In this document: positions 12,570 to 20,454 of the stretch, one piece after another
How the letters are laid out: every line of letters begins with the position of its first letter
Position numbering within the stretch: position 1 is the first letter of the stretch
Program-made: the position numbers and the translations under genes
The notes under the pieces: generated by a model
The model's database searches: none
Told to the model about the DNA's origin: nothing
What the model saw: the letters and a program-made list of their open reading frames with translations, nothing else
Assembly: GCF_028858725.1 (NCBI RefSeq)
Contig: NC_084773.1
Location: forward strand, 22,142,850-22,206,849
DNA from: Colius striatus
Lineage: Eukaryota; Chordata; Aves; Coliiformes; Coliidae
DNA length: 64,000 nt
Direction of reading: 5' to 3'

Positions 12570-12656
12570 GGCGATTATGATTAATAACTCCCTAAGCCCT
12601 AATCGCGCTGACACCGGCGCCCGCGGCTTTGCCCCAGGGGCGCTTCATAAGGGGCG
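12570..12656 (+). promoter_or_regulatory. RHO: RHO proximal promoter (CRX-, NRL-like sites and TATA-like box)
   Basis: Within 230 bp of the RHO ATG lie GATTATGATTAATAA (from 12573; OTX/CRX-type, like the mammalian BAT-1 region), CTAATC at 12599-12604 with GCTGAC at 12607-12612 (a CRX core next to an NRL/MARE-like half site), and CATAAGGGG at 12646-12654 followed by CGTCTGG, which resembles the mammalian TATAAGGGTCTGG box. Order and spacing match the known rhodopsin proximal promoter, so transcription probably starts near 12675. Binding by CRX and NRL/MAF factors is inferred from family knowledge, not shown. Confidence 0.8.
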
Positions 12657-12798
12657 TCTGGCAGCGCTGAGCGCAGCCTCTGCTCCTGGGGGGACGGCAA
12701 GGGCTGGGAGGTGGCAGGAGCCCCGCTTCAGAGGCGATCCCCCCGTGCACAAAACAGACCCCTTGGTGAGAGCCGGAGGCAGCTGACGAGCCGCCGCC

Positions 12799-13159
12799 AT
12801 GAACGGGACGGAAGGACAAGACTTCTACGTGCCCATGTCCAACAAGACCGGGGTGGTGCGGAGCCCTTTCGAGTACCCCCAGTACTACCTGGCTGAGCCC
12901 TGGAAGTTCTCGGCGCTGGCTGCCTACATGTTCATGCTGATCCTGCTCGGCTTCCCCGTCAACTTCCTCACGCTCTACGTCACCATCCAGCACAAGAAGC
13001 TCCGGACGCCGCTGAACTACATCCTCCTGAACCTGGCGGTCGCCGACCTCTTCATGGTGTTTGGCGGCTTCACGACCACCATGTACACGTCCATGAACGG
13101 GTACTTTGTCTTTGGAGTAACGGGCTGCTACATCGAGGGCTTCTTCGCCACACTGGGCG
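12799..13159 (+). CDS. RHO: RHO exon 1 (coding part)
   Basis: 361 nt, from ATG to the first base of codon 121, donor gtgagt. It encodes the N-terminal cap, TM1, TM2 and most of TM3, with D83, C110 and E113. Confidence 0.99.
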
Positions 13160-15381
13160 GTGAGTGTCCCACACAGTGCCAAACCTTCTGCGGGGAAGTG
13201 CCCCGGGTTTTGGGAGCGGGAGGGAAGGTGCCCAGATGATCTTGGGAGAACACGGTGTGTGGAAGGGCTGCTGCTGCTGTGGGCTGAGGCAGCTGCAGTG
13301 TCTCAGATGCAAGGGAGATGAAGAAAGAGATGAATGACACTTCGGTAGCCACCTGCTCAGTACCCTGAGAACAACAGTGCAGCAGTGAAAAGCAACCAGT
13401 AGCAGCTTTTGCAGTGGTTGGATTTGCACATCTTTTTGGCTCATATTCTGACTTGAGAGGTGACAAATTGGTTCCTCCTGTCTCACGGGCTGAGCCTGTC
13501 ATTGTCTCTGCCGCAGTGCCTGGTGGCACAGGCTGGCACAGCTGCCTCTCCTCCCCATCACAGCCGCGCTTGCACCAAAACAACTGGTCAATAAAACTCA
13601 AGTGCCTAAAGAAGCCCATCCTCCGTTCAGCTCAGCTTCCAGCCACAGGCAGCTGCTGTGCTGGTTTGGTCCCTGTGGCACAAGTTTGCTGGGAAGCTGT
13701 GGGTAGCAAGGCGCAATCCTGGGGTGATGGGAAGCCACTGGGTCTTGGTGGGACTGTAGGCTTTAGGTGCAGGTGCTGTCCTGGATGAGGAGTAGGATCC
13801 AGTCATGGATCTGCAAGCACACCAGCAGAGCGGCTCCTGTGGGTTGGCAGAGCAGCAAGCGGGTGTCTTCTCACGCTTTCTGACTGCACCTGCACTTGGT
13901 CCCCGTTCATTTCTCTTTCTGAGCCCTCAGTGGAAGTTTTCCTTCTGCCAGAGGTCTTCCTGGGGCACAGCAGTCCGAGGAGGCCGTGTGTGCCGCCATC
14001 AGCGTGTTTCCTACTCCTGTTGCTCAAAGTCCCTGTATCCCCGTGCCCCTCTCTCCCTGGTGCAGGTGAAATTGCTCTCTGGTCACTGGTTGTCCTGGCT
14101 ATCGAGAGATACGTGGTGGTCTGCAAGCCCATGAGCAACTTCCGCTTTGGGGAGAGCCACGCCATCATGGGCGTCGCGTTCACCTGGCTGATGGCGCTGG
14201 CCTGCGCCGCCCCGCCGCTCTTCGGCTGGTCCAGGTACGGCGGCCCCTGCACCCGGGAGCCCGGCCGGCGGCACGGCCGCGGCCTCCAGCTGCGCCGCGG
14301 TGCTGATCCGCCTGGTCCCCTGCAGGTACATCCCCGAGGGCATGCAGTGCTCATGTGGGATCGACTACTACACTCTGAAGCCAGAGATCAACAACGAGTC
14401 CTTTGTCATCTACATGTTTGTGGTTCATTTCATGATCCCGCTGATGGTCATCTTCTTCTGCTATGGGAACCTGGTGTGCACTGTCAAGGAGGTGGGTACC
14501 TGCCTGTGGTGTGGGACGGGGCCGCCCCTGTCCCCAGGCTCGTGGACAGGCTCCAGGCTGGGGACAGAAAGGGCTTTCCAGGGAGCCGGGCTGGCCCTTC
14601 ACAACGGGGGAAACAGCAAATTCAACCTGGCCGCGGCTTGACCGCAGATCCCGCCCCGCGCAGCCCTCCCCGGCTCCATCACGTCTCCGTTCCCTTCTGC
14701 CCACAGGCTGCTGCCCAGCAGCAGGAGTCTGCCACCACCCAGAAGGCAGAGAAGGAAGTGACCCGCATGGTCATCATCATGGTTGTCGCCTTCCTGATCT
14801 GCTGGGTGCCCTACGCCAGCGTCGCTTTCTACATCTTCACCAACCAGGGCTCAGACTTCGGGCCCATCTTCATGACCATCCCGGCTTTCTTTGCCAAGAG
14901 CTCTGCCATCTACAACCCCGTGATTTACATCGTTATGAACAAACAGGTAACTGGCAGGATGCCGGGCAGTCTCCTTTGTTTTGCTTTGCAGGGAGTTTGG
15001 GCTCCTTGAGGTGCCGGGGGCTGGGGGGAAATTTGTTTCCAGGTGACCTTGCAGGAGAGCGGCTGTGCGGTGCGAGCCCATCCTGTCTGAAATGGCCCAG
15101 GGGCTGCATGGGTGCAGGAGTCTGTGCTGTGCCCAGAGGCAGGGTGGGCAGTGGAAGGGGGCTGCAGGGGCACGGTGCCTCCCGGGGGTCCCAGCGGCTC
15201 TGCCCCGCCGTGGGAGCTGCTCCACTGCCCGCCCGCCTCACCCTGCGCTTCTCTCTTCCAGTTCCGTAACTGCATGATCACGACCCTCTGCTGTGGCAAA
15301 AACCCGCTGGGTGACGAGGACACATCTGCTGGCAAGACAGAGACCTCCTCTGTGTCCACCAGCCAGGTCTCTCCCGCGTAG
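12799..15381 (+). CDS. RHO: RHO, rhodopsin (rod opsin), complete, five exons
   Basis: Rhodopsin is the class A GPCR that binds 11-cis retinal in rod outer-segment discs and activates transducin. Exons 12799-13159, 14066-14234, 14326-14491, 14707-14946 and 15262-15381 sum to 1056 nt, 351 residues and TAG. Landmarks: N-glycosylation sites N2 and N15, D83, disulphide cysteines C110 and C187, counter-ion E113, rod hallmarks E122 and I189, E134-R135-Y136, retinal lysine K296, NPVIY 302-306, palmitoylation site C322-C323, and a Ser/Thr-rich tail ending QVSPA. Intron positions are those of vertebrate RHO; introns measure 906, 91, 215 and 315 bp. The start is fixed by MNGTEG in a strong context (gccgccATGa). 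Compared with the chicken and bovine sequences as I remember them it carries S151 and M217. Confidence 0.99.
14066..14234 (+). CDS. RHO: RHO exon 2
   Basis: 169 nt, acceptor ggtgcag, donor gtacgg. It encodes E122, the ERY motif and TM4, ending inside codon 177. Its exact size equals that of mammalian RHO exon 2. Confidence 0.99.
14326..14491 (+). CDS. RHO: RHO exon 3
   Basis: 166 nt, acceptor cctgcag, donor gtgggt. It encodes extracellular loop 2 with C187 and I189, and TM5, ending after KE at a codon border. Confidence 0.99.
14707..14946 (+). CDS. RHO: RHO exon 4
   Basis: 240 nt, acceptor cccacag, donor gtaact. It encodes [22 protein letters not shown]6 and TM7 with K296 and NPVIY. Confidence 0.99.
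15262..15381 (+). CDS. RHO: RHO exon 5 (coding part)
   Basis: 120 nt, acceptor ctcttccag. It encodes [17 protein letters not shown] and the phosphorylation tail ending [11 protein letters not shown], then TAG at 15379-15381. Confidence 0.99.
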   Translation, partial: FRNCMITTLCCGKNPLGDEDTSAGKTETSSVSTSQVSPA

Positions 15382-15530
15382 CCCCGTGGAGCTGCCGGCC
15401 CTGGGGTGCGTCGCTGCCCCGGGAGCACGGACGCCGTCCCGCCGCTGCCGCGGCCCTGCGGCACAGGCCCCTCTCTGCCGGCACTAGCACCCCTGGGAAC
15501 AAGGCTGTAAATGTGTACACACGTTTTGTA

Positions 15531-15536
15531 ATTAAA
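15531..15536 (+). terminator. RHO: RHO proximal poly(A) signal ATTAAA
   Basis: ATTAAA 150 bases after the RHO stop, preceded by tgtgtacacacgttttgtaa and followed by aatgcaaagg. It is the first plausible signal. A canonical AATAAA lies 1.15 kb further on (16693). Confidence 0.65.
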
Positions 15537-15629
15537 ATGCAAAGGCTTCGCTCCTCCGCTGCCGTGAATCTGTGCGTTTCTGTTGCCTTGCTGAGAGCTG
15601 CCGCCGACACCCTGCCGTGCCCAGGCCGC

Positions 15630-15850
15630 GGCACAGCCCCTCTGTGACACAGGGCACAGCCATGGCACAGCCCCTCCGAGACACAGGGCACAGCCATGGC
15701 ACAGCCCCTCCATGACACAGGGCACGGCCCCTCCGTCACACACGACACAGCCATGGCGCAGCCCCTCCATGACACAGGGCATGGCAGCGGCACAGCCCCT
15801 CCGTAACACAGGGCAAGGCCGTGGCACAGCCCCTCCGTGACACAGGGCAG
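15630..15850 (+). repeat. 34-bp minisatellite behind RHO, about 6 copies
   Basis: Direct repeats based on ggcacagcccctccgtgaca plus cagggcacagccat. Some copies are shortened (near 15720) or altered. It starts about 90 bp after the RHO proximal poly(A) signal. The repeat keeps frames open on both strands and so creates long false ORFs. Confidence 0.9.
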
Positions 15851-17540
15851 GGCTGGGGGCCCGTCAGCCGTCCCTGCCTCGGCCGCGCAGGGCCCGTGGG
15901 GCAGCTCCACACCGCCCTGCTCAGGGCCGGCTGCTGCGGGGTGCTCCCAGCCCCGGCCCTGCCGCAGCCGCGCTGTGGCAGAAGCCCTGCGGACGCTGCG
16001 CCCCTTGGGCTGGGGCACGCGGGCGGAGGATGGACCCTCTGGCTGTGGATCCTGGCTGGCAAGCGGGCTGCGGGCACAGGGGGGTGCCCAGGGTCGTGGC
16101 AGGGCCCAGAGCAGCCTGAGCCACAGCAGCCAGCCGTGCTCGGGGACGGCTGTGTGTTGGCTCCCGCAGGCTCCCGGCACAGCATCACACCCGTTCTCGC
16201 TCTGCCCTGCTCCGTGTCCCGGCTGCGGAGCCCCCTCCCGGAGCCCCCTCCCGGAGGCCTCCTCCATCCCTCAGCACCGGCGGGCCGCTGCGGGGGGCCG
16301 TGCCCCAGCCCTTCTCCTCCCGCCCCCCCCACTTCAGCTGCAGTCTGCTTGGCAGCAGCACAAGAAGCAGTTTTGGCCAGTGCTTGTGCTTTTGAGGACT
16401 GCTGGGTGCAGCGCTGCTTCCCTCTGCGCTGCGGCAGGCAAGACATGGGAGCATATGGCCCAGAGACGCCGGCATATGCTTCAAGCGCTACAAGATGGCA
16501 CGTTGCGATTGTAGCAGTGTTCTTCAGTTTTATTTTTAGCTCACTTATACAAATAAGATGTTTTTCTCGCTGTTCAGTGTTATCAACATTTGAAACTATT
16601 TTTGTACGTTATTATCCTCTCTGATTTCTAATCCTATGCAGCTTCGCAAGGTCTAACCGGGAACGTGCAGAACCCGTGCAAGTTAAACCTTTAATAAAGA
16701 GCAATTTGCAAGTACAATTCTCTCATTATTTTTTTTATCGATACTTCTGCATATTCAGTGAAATCTAAAGATTAGAGGTTTATGAATAATTCAGTGTTTA
16801 GGCTGGTGTCTGATTCATGTACTTCAAACCTGGGAGTTGGTCTTGGAGGGAAGAGGCGGCAGGATTTGGTGTGTGTTTGCTCCTCGGGAGCCCTGTGATG
16901 CTTGCTGGCTTTCCTGCCTGTGCAGGACCAGGATGATGCTGTCCTGGGCACAGGGTGGCTGCTGTGCCAGGAGCTGCCGTGGAGAGGCTGCCAGCACACG
17001 GGTCTGGGAGGGCTCTCACGGCAGGACTCAGTGGGCAGGGGGAAGGGGGAGGTCCCACTCACAAGCGCACACCTGAGGCTACAGTGTGAGTCGCTCCTCC
17101 TTCACTGGCCAGCAAAGCAGCTCTCCCTTTTCCTCCTCTCATTTACTGGAGCTTCTTTTCTCCCTGTTTTTTGTCTCTCCTGACAGTGCAGGCCCCTGCT
17201 TCCCAGCGGGGCCATCCCAAAGCCACGTCACACCAGCACACTGGGAGCAGGTCCTGTGCAGCCCCACGCTGTGGGCTGGCTGCCCACGTGCCCCACAGCA
17301 AAATGTCTTCATTGAGCAATGATGCCCGCACCTCACCAGGCACCCTGCGTGTCCAGGGCAGTCACCCCACAGCCCCCTTCTCTCACCCCTCTCCAAACCC
17401 TCTGCTGCCATGTGCCCCTTCTCCCTCCAACCCCTCGCAAAGCCAAGGCAACAGGCACTTGGCTTCCCAGGCACCTGCTCCCACCTGGGCAGCAATCAGA
17501 GCAGGAGCAGCTGCCGCCCATCCCAGCCCTCAGGGTGCTG
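15851..17540. other. RHO to H1-8 spacer
   Basis: Apart from the AT-rich island with AATAAA at 16693 I see no gene. Left of about 16450 it is very GC-rich and unique; right of 16730 it is ordinary spacer up to the H1-8 promoter region. Confidence 0.55.
16693..16698 (+). terminator. Distal AATAAA downstream of RHO
   Basis: AATAAA sits at the end of an AT-rich island (about 16500-16730) that contrasts with the GC-rich flank. It could be a distal poly(A) site for RHO, whose mammalian transcripts use several; no gene of its own is visible here. Confidence 0.4.
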
Positions 17541-17543
17541 ATC

Positions 17544-17550
17544 AGATAAA
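17544..17550 (+). promoter_or_regulatory. H1-8: Possible TATA-like box of H1-8
   Basis: GATAAAT within ctgatcagataaattaccag lies about 90 bp before the predicted H1-8 ATG, a fitting distance for a short 5' UTR. This is a pattern match only. Confidence 0.3.
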
Positions 17551-17633
17551 TTACCAGGGAGGGAAAGGGCCCTGTGAGCAGGGGCAGTGGTGTGGGCAGT
17601 GGAGCTGTTGGCAGTAGACTGGTGTGAGCTGCC

Positions 17634-17649
17634 ATGGAGCCTCAGCTGT
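17634..17649 (+). CDS. H1-8: H1-8 exon 1 (predicted start)
   Basis: 16 coding bases, gccATGGAGCCTCAGCTGT then donor gtaagg. Phase 1 fits exon 2. An alternative ATG at 17800 with a gtgagt donor was set aside because its phase does not fit and the intron would be about 55 bp. Confidence 0.55.
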
Positions 17650-18970
17650 GTAAGGGCTTTGCCAAGGGCCGTGGGTGCTGCTGGAGCTGTGGTGGGGTGC
17701 TGCTGGAGGGCTGTGGCTCCTGGAGGGCTGTGGCTCCTGGAGGGCTGTGGCTCCTGGAGCTGTGGCTCTGATGGCCACAGTCCCTGTGAGGCTGCAGGGA
17801 TGAGCAGGGTGGTGGCTGTTTGGCTTCTGGGGAGCTGTGCAGCCCTGGGCAGTGTGAGTGCTTTGGGGCTCAGCCCAGCTCCAAGGGATGCCTCTCGCCT
17901 CTCTCAGCAGCCCAGGCTGCCAGCACAGCCCAGCTCCCAGGCCTGGTGGCCCAGGTCCGGGGCTCCTCGCACCCCTCCACCCTGCAGATGGTCATTGAGG
18001 CGCTGCGGGCCCAGGATGACAAGAAGGGCTGCTCTGTCTTCGCCATCAAGCGGTTCATCCTGGCTAAGTACCCCACAGTGGACCCCATCCGTCTCAAGTA
18101 CCTGCTGAAGCGGGCGCTGAGCAAAGGGCTGAGCCGAGGGGACCTGGTGCGGCCACACAACTCCTCGGCCTCGGGGGCCACCGGCCGCTTCAAGGTGAGC
18201 AGGAGGCTGCTGGCCCCAGGCAGCGGGGCTGAGGCTGCCTGGACCCTCCTCACCACTCTCTCACCCCAGCTGGCTCCTGAGAAGCAGCGGCACAAGCAGC
18301 CCCTGAGCCGGGTGGGTCCCGACGGAGGACAGGCCCCAAAGCTGGGACGGAAAGCAGCCACCAAACGGCCCCGGGCCCCTGCGGCAGGCGCACTGCAGAG
18401 AGGTAAAGGGCTGCTGGAGCTCCTCCGGGCTGCCCTGGCTCTGGGGAGAGGCCACTCCTCGGGCTCACCCACCACCCCTTCTCCCGCAGGTGCCGCGGAG
18501 CAGAAGCCGCCAGCAGCGGAGCAGAAGCCGCAGGCGAAGCGTGTGGCTGTGAGTAGGGCTTGGTGGTGGGCTGGTGGTCCCTGGCACGGCGGCAGCCTGA
18601 GCTGCTCTTTCCTCTGCAGGCCCCGCCAGCAGCAGCGAAGCCCAGGAGCCATGGAGCAAAGCCCCCGCAAGCCGCCGGCCGACGCCAGGGCCCTGGCAAG
18701 GGGCGTCCCAAGCGCCCTGTGGCTCCAGCCCCTGAGGACGGGGGAGGGGGTGATGAAGGCAGCCCTACAGCAGCCGGCACAAAGGGGCCCCAGAAGGCTC
18801 CTGTGGGAAAGAGCAATAGGAAGGTGCCCAAGGGTGCACAGCAAGAAGCCCCCAAGGTGAAGGGGGGTCAGGGCAAGGTGAGGAAGCCTCGGGTGCCCCC
18901 AGGAGCCGGTCGGGGGGGTGCTGGGCTGCAGAAGGCAGCTGCCCCCACAGAGGGCACGAAAGGCCCATAG
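17634..18970 (+). CDS. H1-8: H1-8 (H1FOO), oocyte-specific linker histone, five exons
   Basis: H1-8 is the linker histone of oocytes and early embryos and binds nucleosomes at the dyad. Exons 17634-17649, 17908-18194, 18270-18402, 18490-18548 and 18620-18970 give 846 nt, 281 residues and TAG. Residues about 27-101 form the H15 globular domain (STLQMVIEALRAQDDKKGCS, SVFAIKRFILAKYPTVDPIR, LKYLLKRALSKGLSRGDLVR, ASGATGRFK), which matches mammalian H1FOO. The tail of about 180 residues is rich in Lys, Pro and Ala. Exon 1 codes only MEPQL plus one base. It was chosen because no in-frame ATG precedes the domain in exon 2, and its ATG (gccATGG) and donor (gtaagg) give the needed phase. Its place between RHO and PLXND1 is the same as in mammals. 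Identity is secure; the exact N-terminus is a prediction. Confidence 0.88.
17703..17768 (+). repeat. 17-bp tandem repeat in H1-8 intron 1, about 4 copies
   Basis: Copies of ctggagggctgtggctc, the last one shortened. It lies between the predicted first exon and the H15 exon. Confidence 0.85.
17908..18194 (+). CDS. H1-8: H1-8 exon 2, globular H15 domain
   Basis: 287 nt after the acceptor ctctctcag, donor gtgagc. It carries the whole winged-helix domain. The acceptor is a CAGCAG tandem, so a start at 17911 (one Ala shorter) is also possible. Confidence 0.9.
18270..18402 (+). CDS. H1-8: H1-8 exon 3, basic tail
   Basis: 133 nt, acceptor tcaccccag, donor gtaaag. It encodes LAPEKQRHKQPLSRVGPDGG and a stretch with GRKAATKRPRAPAAG. 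Phase 0 in, phase 1 out. Confidence 0.75.
18490..18548 (+). CDS. H1-8: H1-8 exon 4, basic tail
   Basis: 59 nt, acceptor ctcccgcag, donor gtgagt. It encodes GAAEQKPPAAEQKPQAKRVA, a small internal duplication of AEQKP. Confidence 0.72.
18620..18970 (+). CDS. H1-8: H1-8 exon 5, C-terminal tail
   Basis: 351 nt, acceptor cctctgcag. It encodes a Lys/Pro/Gly/Ala-rich tail with GPGKGRPKRPVAPAPEDG and ends in GTKGP and TAG (18968-18970). The composition is typical of linker-histone tails. Confidence 0.85.
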   Translation, partial: APPAAAKPRSHGAKPPQAAGRRQGPGKGRPKRPVAPAPEDGGGGDEGSPTAAGTKGPQKAPVGKSNRKVPKGAQQEAPKVKGGQGKVRKPRVPPGAGRGGAGLQKAAAPTEGTKGP

Positions 18971-19095
18971 CGGGTCCTGGATGGCCCCACTGCCCTTGGG
19001 AGCCCAGCCCTGCTTCCAGCCCTGCTTCCAGCCCTTGGGATCTGTAGTGTTTTTAGTCTTTGGGACATGTTTTAACTCTGTATTCACCTCCTGCT

Positions 19096-19101
19096 AATAA
19101 A
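19096..19101 (+). terminator. H1-8: H1-8 poly(A) signal AATAAA
   Basis: AATAAA 126 bases after the H1-8 stop, within ctgctaataaagcttcttca, followed by a T/C-rich stretch. It gives a short 3' UTR of roughly 150 bases. Confidence 0.85.
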
Positions 19102-19109
19102 GCTTCTTC

Positions 19110-20454
19110 ACTTGCTTCCTGAAAGGCCATGACTGCTGCCTCACCCGTGGGTCTCTGCCCCTGCTCTCCCATGTTCTCTCCTGGCGCCCATGGAGCTGTG
19201 CAGCTGCACCCTGGGCAGTGCAGAGCTGAGGGCCTGTCCGCAGCCTGGGTGAGGGGTGGCGTGGGGCTCTGCCCTCCGCGCTGCCCTTGGGCTAATGCCC
19301 GGCTGAGCCGGGATTACGGCAGTGCTGGGGCAGCAGCTCCGGCTGCGTGCCACGGGACAGGGTCCCCAGCCCCGGGAGAGCTGCCTCTGCACCGACCACG
19401 GTAAGAGAAAGAAGTGTTTTAAGGCTCAAAACAGAGTCTGGGGTGTTTGTTGTAGACTGAAGCATTGCTTGTGCTCTTGTTATCTGTCTGTGGCAGAGTT
19501 CCCACCTCTAAACCTGTCTTGCTAGCTTCTGTGGGTCAAAATATGAACACTTTCATTTAACAGCTTCAAAAACCTGAATTTCTCTTGCCTTACACAGAAC
19601 AGAGCCCTTCTGAAGGTCAGCCTGATAATGCAAAGGGTTATGGTCCTCCTGGGCTGGAGAAAATAAGTGGAAGTAAAACTCCCTTCCTAAAGAGGATTTT
19701 GCTAATCTTCAGCTGGCCTTGCTGATGCCCTCCAAGGCTCCTGGCCTTGCTTTGGGGCTTAAGCAAGAGCTGAGCAAACTAACTTCTCTTTAAACTTCAG
19801 CCTTGGCCATGTTGATCCATCTTTAATGGAGCTGGAACTTGTGTGCCCCCAGGGAGGGGTGGGGGATGCTGCAGTAATGAGTGAGCAGAGCTCACCTGGC
19901 CCTTTGGTGATGGTTTGCCCTGCAGAGCACTGATTGCTCGTGTGGCACCATCCTGTAGCAGAGCCAGGCAGGAGCTGCGTACTCTCACCAGGCGCTGGGC
20001 GTGCTGCTTTGAGAGAGGCCAAATCGTTTAATGGCTGGATTTAGCTTTACTAGGAATCCACTTTCTAGCAGGAAAACAAAATCTCTTTGGAGAGACCAGC
20101 TCTTGCTGGGGGAGGCAGAAGAGAGGATTTAGTAATGCCATGCTTAATAAGCCCTGTGGACTGCTGCTGCTGTTGCAGAAGCCTCGAGAGATGCCAGAGG
20201 CACAGAGCAGGGGGCTTCCCGGCGGGGCATGGTCCTGTGTGTGTGAGCACGGGTGCCTGGGCACAGCTGTGGCGCGGGGGTGGGTTTGGTGGTGTCCTCC
20301 CCGTGCTGAGTGCTGCCAGCCGGGAGCCGCGGTGTGTGGCTGCAGGAACTGGGGCTGCCCGTGGGCTGCCGTCCCGGCACGGTGCGTCCCCACAGCACGG
20401 CTCTGCCACGCCACGGCCCGTCCGCTCTGCACGGGCAGGAACGTCGCTGCATGC
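19110..20454. other. Tail-to-tail spacer between H1-8 and PLXND1
   Basis: This 1.3 kb separates the H1-8 poly(A) site from the probable PLXND1 transcript end. I see no conserved frame, RNA gene or repeat. The AT-richer part from 19550 to 19690 has no coding signal. Confidence 0.55.

Noticed and set aside
12592-13182. 196-codon minus-strand frame over RHO exon 1
   Set aside because: Shadow of the GC-rich RHO coding exon; the plus strand reads as rhodopsin without doubt.
15278-16267. 329-codon minus-strand frame (and overlapping plus frames) behind RHO
   Set aside because: Created by the 34-bp minisatellite and very GC-rich spacer; the translation is repetitive and begins opposite the last RHO exon.
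17800-17853. Alternative H1-8 first exon starting at ATG 17800
   Set aside because: It ends at a gtgagt donor in phase 0, which does not fit the H15 exon (phase 1 needed), and the intron would be only about 55 bp.
17870-19087. 405-codon open frame on the minus strand
   Set aside because: It lies opposite the H1-8 exons and introns. GC-rich, Lys/Pro-coding sequence leaves the opposite strand stop-poor. The translation has no family resemblance, while the plus strand encodes a clear H15 domain.
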